Positions 5,465 through 6,392 of a stretch of DNA of 6,392 nt are shown here, piece by piece. The DNA comes from Candidatus Falkowbacteria bacterium RIFOXYC2_FULL_47_12 (GTDB lineage: Bacteria > Patescibacteriota > Patescibacteriia > Patescibacteriales > XYC2-FULL-47-12): positions 9,104 to 15,495 of the forward strand of contig MFGL01000021.1 in the NCBI GenBank assembly GCA_001778285.1, written 5' to 3'. A program made the position numbers and the translations under genes. The notes below the pieces were generated by a model. The model was not told where the DNA came from, ran no database searches, and was given only the letters and a program-made list of their open reading frames with translations. Every line of letters begins with the position of its first letter. Positions within the stretch are counted from its first letter, which is position 1.

Positions 5465-5493
5465 AGAATAACAAACTTTTGCAAAATAATCAA
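5465..5493 (-). promoter_or_regulatory. Possible promoter of tRNA-His
   Basis: On the minus strand TTGATT (5493-5488), a 17-base spacer and TATTCT (5470-5465) preceded by TGT form a weak extended -10 promoter in the AT-rich gap between the two tRNA genes. Transcription would begin about 24 bases before the mature 5' end. Co-transcription with tRNA-Arg is the alternative. Confidence 0.35.
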
Positions 5494-5500
5494 CCATTTG

Positions 5501-5572
5501 TCCTCTCGGCAGGAATCGAACCTGCATCTAAGGCTTAGAAGGCCTCCGTTCTATCCATTGAACTACGAGAGG
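5501..5572 (-). tRNA. tRNA-Arg, anticodon TCT
   Basis: On the minus strand the acceptor CCTCTCG pairs with CGAGAGG, followed by discriminator A73. The D-arm region reads TAGTTCAATGGATAGAAC. The anticodon stem GAGGC/GCCTT encloses loop CTTCTAA with anticodon TCT, which reads AGA and probably AGG. The T-arm is GCAGG-TTCGATT-CCTGC. CCA is not encoded. It is 66 bases upstream of tRNA-His on the same strand. The D-arm half is repeated in the tRNA fragment about 70 bases upstream. Confidence 0.95.
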
Positions 5573-5586
5573 ATGCTCTGCCCGGT

Positions 5587-5664
5587 GTTCCCCGCCCGCA
5601 TCGCTACGCGAGCAAGCTCGCTTGCGAAGCGTTGCGGGCGGGTATCCATTGAACTACGGGAGCC
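5587..5664 (-). pseudogene. tRNA 5' fragment split by a palindromic element
   Basis: On the minus strand 5664-5643 reads as the 5' end of a tRNA, with an extra G, then acceptor strand GCTCCCG, then TAGTTCAATGGATA. A 52-bp palindrome interrupts it, and GAAC (5590-5587) follows. Joining the two sides restores GGATAGAAC exactly as in the adjacent tRNA-Arg(TCT). Sixteen bases (CGTAGTTCAATGGATA) plus the four after the insert are identical to that tRNA, and the acceptor strand differs at two of seven positions. No anticodon arm or T-arm follows, so the gene is not functional. It is probably a decayed or partial duplicate of an arginine-type tRNA. Transcription from the pnp side could pass through it into tRNA-Arg. 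Confidence 0.65.
5591..5642. repeat. 52-bp GC-rich imperfect palindrome (REP- or MITE-like element)
   Basis: The ends CCCGCCCGCA and TGCGGGCGGG are perfectly complementary. Across 26 possible pairs I count three mismatches and one G-T pair, and the centre (GAGCAAGCTC) can form its own small hairpin. It lies between the two parts of a tRNA D-arm with no target-site duplication visible. No open reading frame is inside, so any movement would need a transposase in trans. It may also fold in RNA upstream of tRNA-Arg. Confidence 0.7.
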
Positions 5665-5669
5665 AACAT

Positions 5670-5694
5670 AAAGGGCGGGATGTGCCCCGCCCTT
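5670..5694 (-). terminator. Hairpin after pnp, probable weak terminator
   Basis: A perfect 9-bp stem pairs 5671-5679 (AAGGGCGGG) with 5686-5694 (CCCGCCCTT), with a six-base loop. On the minus strand it starts 33 bases past the pnp stop, and the following bases TTTATGTT (the first two within the stem) make only a poor U-tract. Termination may be partial; an alternative role is 3'-end protection. Confidence 0.6.
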
Positions 5695-5726
5695 ACAGTA
5701 TAGCTCATTTTTATACTTACAAAAAA

Positions 5727-6392
5727 TTACCGGCGGGGACGCCTGTCGTGCTCATTGCTATTGCGTCTATGGTCAAAGTCCCGCGGCCGGCCGCCTCGTC
5801 CACCCCGGTCAAAATCGTTGCCGCCAAAACCGCCTTCTTGCTTGCCGCGTTCGCCCTCCCAATATTTTTGGTTGGCATCAATGCCTTTCATGGTTAAGCT
5901 AATGCGATTTTCCTCAACCGCTTTGACGCGCACCGTCACCTCGTCGCCCATCTTCAGTAAATCAGACGGGCTGCCCACGCGGTATGGCGCCATCTCGGAG
6001 ACGTGCACCATGCCGTCGTTGCCGCCTGGCAGAGAAACAATCACGCCGAAGTCCATCACGCGTGTCACCTTGCCGATGTACTCCTCGCCCGGGGCAAACT
6101 CGTGCAAGATGTCTTCAATCATCTTGCGTGCGCGCTCCATCTGCTCGGCATTGGTTGAGCAAATGGAAACCAAACCCTCGTCGGAAATGTCAATCGTAAC
6201 TGCAGTTTCTTTGATAATGCCGTTAATGATTTTTCCGCCGGTGCCGATAACCTCGCCGATGCGCTCCGGGTCAATTTTAAACGAGATAATGCGCGGCGCG
6301 TACGGGGAAAGCTCCGGCCGCGGCTGGGCAATCGCGCTCGCCATCACATCCAAGATCTGCAGGCGGCCGGCTTTGGCGCGCGTCAGCGTTTC
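5727..6392 (-). CDS. pnp: Polyribonucleotide nucleotidyltransferase (PNPase), C-terminal fragment
   Basis: The open frame enters from the right edge and gives the last 221 residues; about 500 N-terminal residues, including both RNase PH-like domains, are outside. Fragment residues 1-14 (ETLTRAKAGRLQIL) match the end of the second catalytic domain, and ELSPYAPRI (28-36) is the PNPase linker to the KH domain. The KH domain (about 33-95) has its GxxG loop in VIGTGGKII (48-56). The S1 domain (about 103-169) contains YIGKVTRVMDFGVIV and DGMVHVSEM. PNPase degrades RNA 3' to 5' by phosphorolysis and forms a trimer; KH and S1 bind RNA. The tail (about 170-221) is low-complexity and Gly/Arg/Asp-rich (GGFGGNDFDRGGRGGR, ending RRPRR), likely disordered and RNA-binding. 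No start codon is in the window; the TTG at 6353 is an internal Leu. GC is about 60% in the line sampled. Confidence 0.95.
   Translation of the reverse strand, partial: ETLTRAKAGRLQILDVMASAIAQPRPELSPYAPRIISFKIDPERIGEVIGTGGKIINGIIKETAVTIDISDEGLVSICSTNAEQMERARKMIEDILHEFAPGEEYIGKVTRVMDFGVIVSLPGGNDGMVHVSEMAPYRVGSPSDLLKMGDEVTVRVKAVEENRISLTMKGIDANQKYWEGERGKQEGGFGGNDFDRGGRGGRPRDFDHRRNSNEHDRRPRR

Noticed and set aside
5339..5527. Minus-strand frame of 62 codons
   Set aside because: It overlaps tRNA-His, part of tRNA-Arg and the terminator; it is a translation of tRNA sequence.
5697..5702. TATACT on the minus strand as a -10 for the tRNA-Arg region
   Set aside because: No -35 lies at an acceptable distance (the nearest, TTGTAA, is 14 bases away), and transcription would start inside the pnp hairpin.
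1..6392. CRISPR array or tandem repeat cluster
   Set aside because: No regularly spaced direct repeats are present. The only repeats are palindromes, the paired protein modules and the tRNA-derived similarity.

Overview
The window looks like chromosomal DNA of a bacterium, most likely a member of the Candidate Phyla Radiation (Patescibacteria, Parcubacteria-like). This is inferred from memory and not proven. The clues are a secreted CARDB/FN3/calcium-repeat protein ending in a 'YVNP...YLGRP.DAF.VMR..G.GI' module that I associate with CPR surface proteins, tRNA genes with no encoded CCA, several starts without a Shine-Dalgarno sequence, and compact single-gene transcription units.

All features lie on the minus strand except one hypothetical gene. 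From right to left: the 3' end of pnp (PNPase KH and S1 domains with an Arg/Gly-rich tail); a hairpin; a tRNA 5' fragment split by a 52-bp GC-rich palindrome; tRNA-Arg(TCT); tRNA-His(GTG); a strong terminator; and an HTH-Fic protein whose promoter carries two perfect palindromes. Next come a plus-strand hypothetical gene of 143 codons, convergent with fic, and a TrmB-type regulator transcribed divergently from it. A terminator follows, then a 797-residue secreted multidomain protein, and one base after its stop codon the start of smc, which runs off the left edge.

Hand counts of single 60-base lines give about 60% GC in pnp, about 30-35% in the TrmB-like and hypothetical genes and about 43% in fic. 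The middle (roughly 2.7-5.3 kb) therefore looks like an AT-rich accessory segment. It is bounded on one side by tRNA genes and flanked by housekeeping genes (pnp, smc).

Three points deserve attention. First, the palindrome sits inside a tRNA D-arm, and removing it exactly restores the arm sequence. Second, the fic promoter has a perfect palindrome filling the -35/-10 spacer and a second copy upstream, which suggests autorepression by the N-terminal HTH of Fic. Third, the surface protein has duplicated 51-residue C-terminal modules flanking a calcium-binding segment. I see no CRISPR array, insertion sequence or recognisable defence operon. The Fic protein and the orphan gene are the nearest things to an accessory system.
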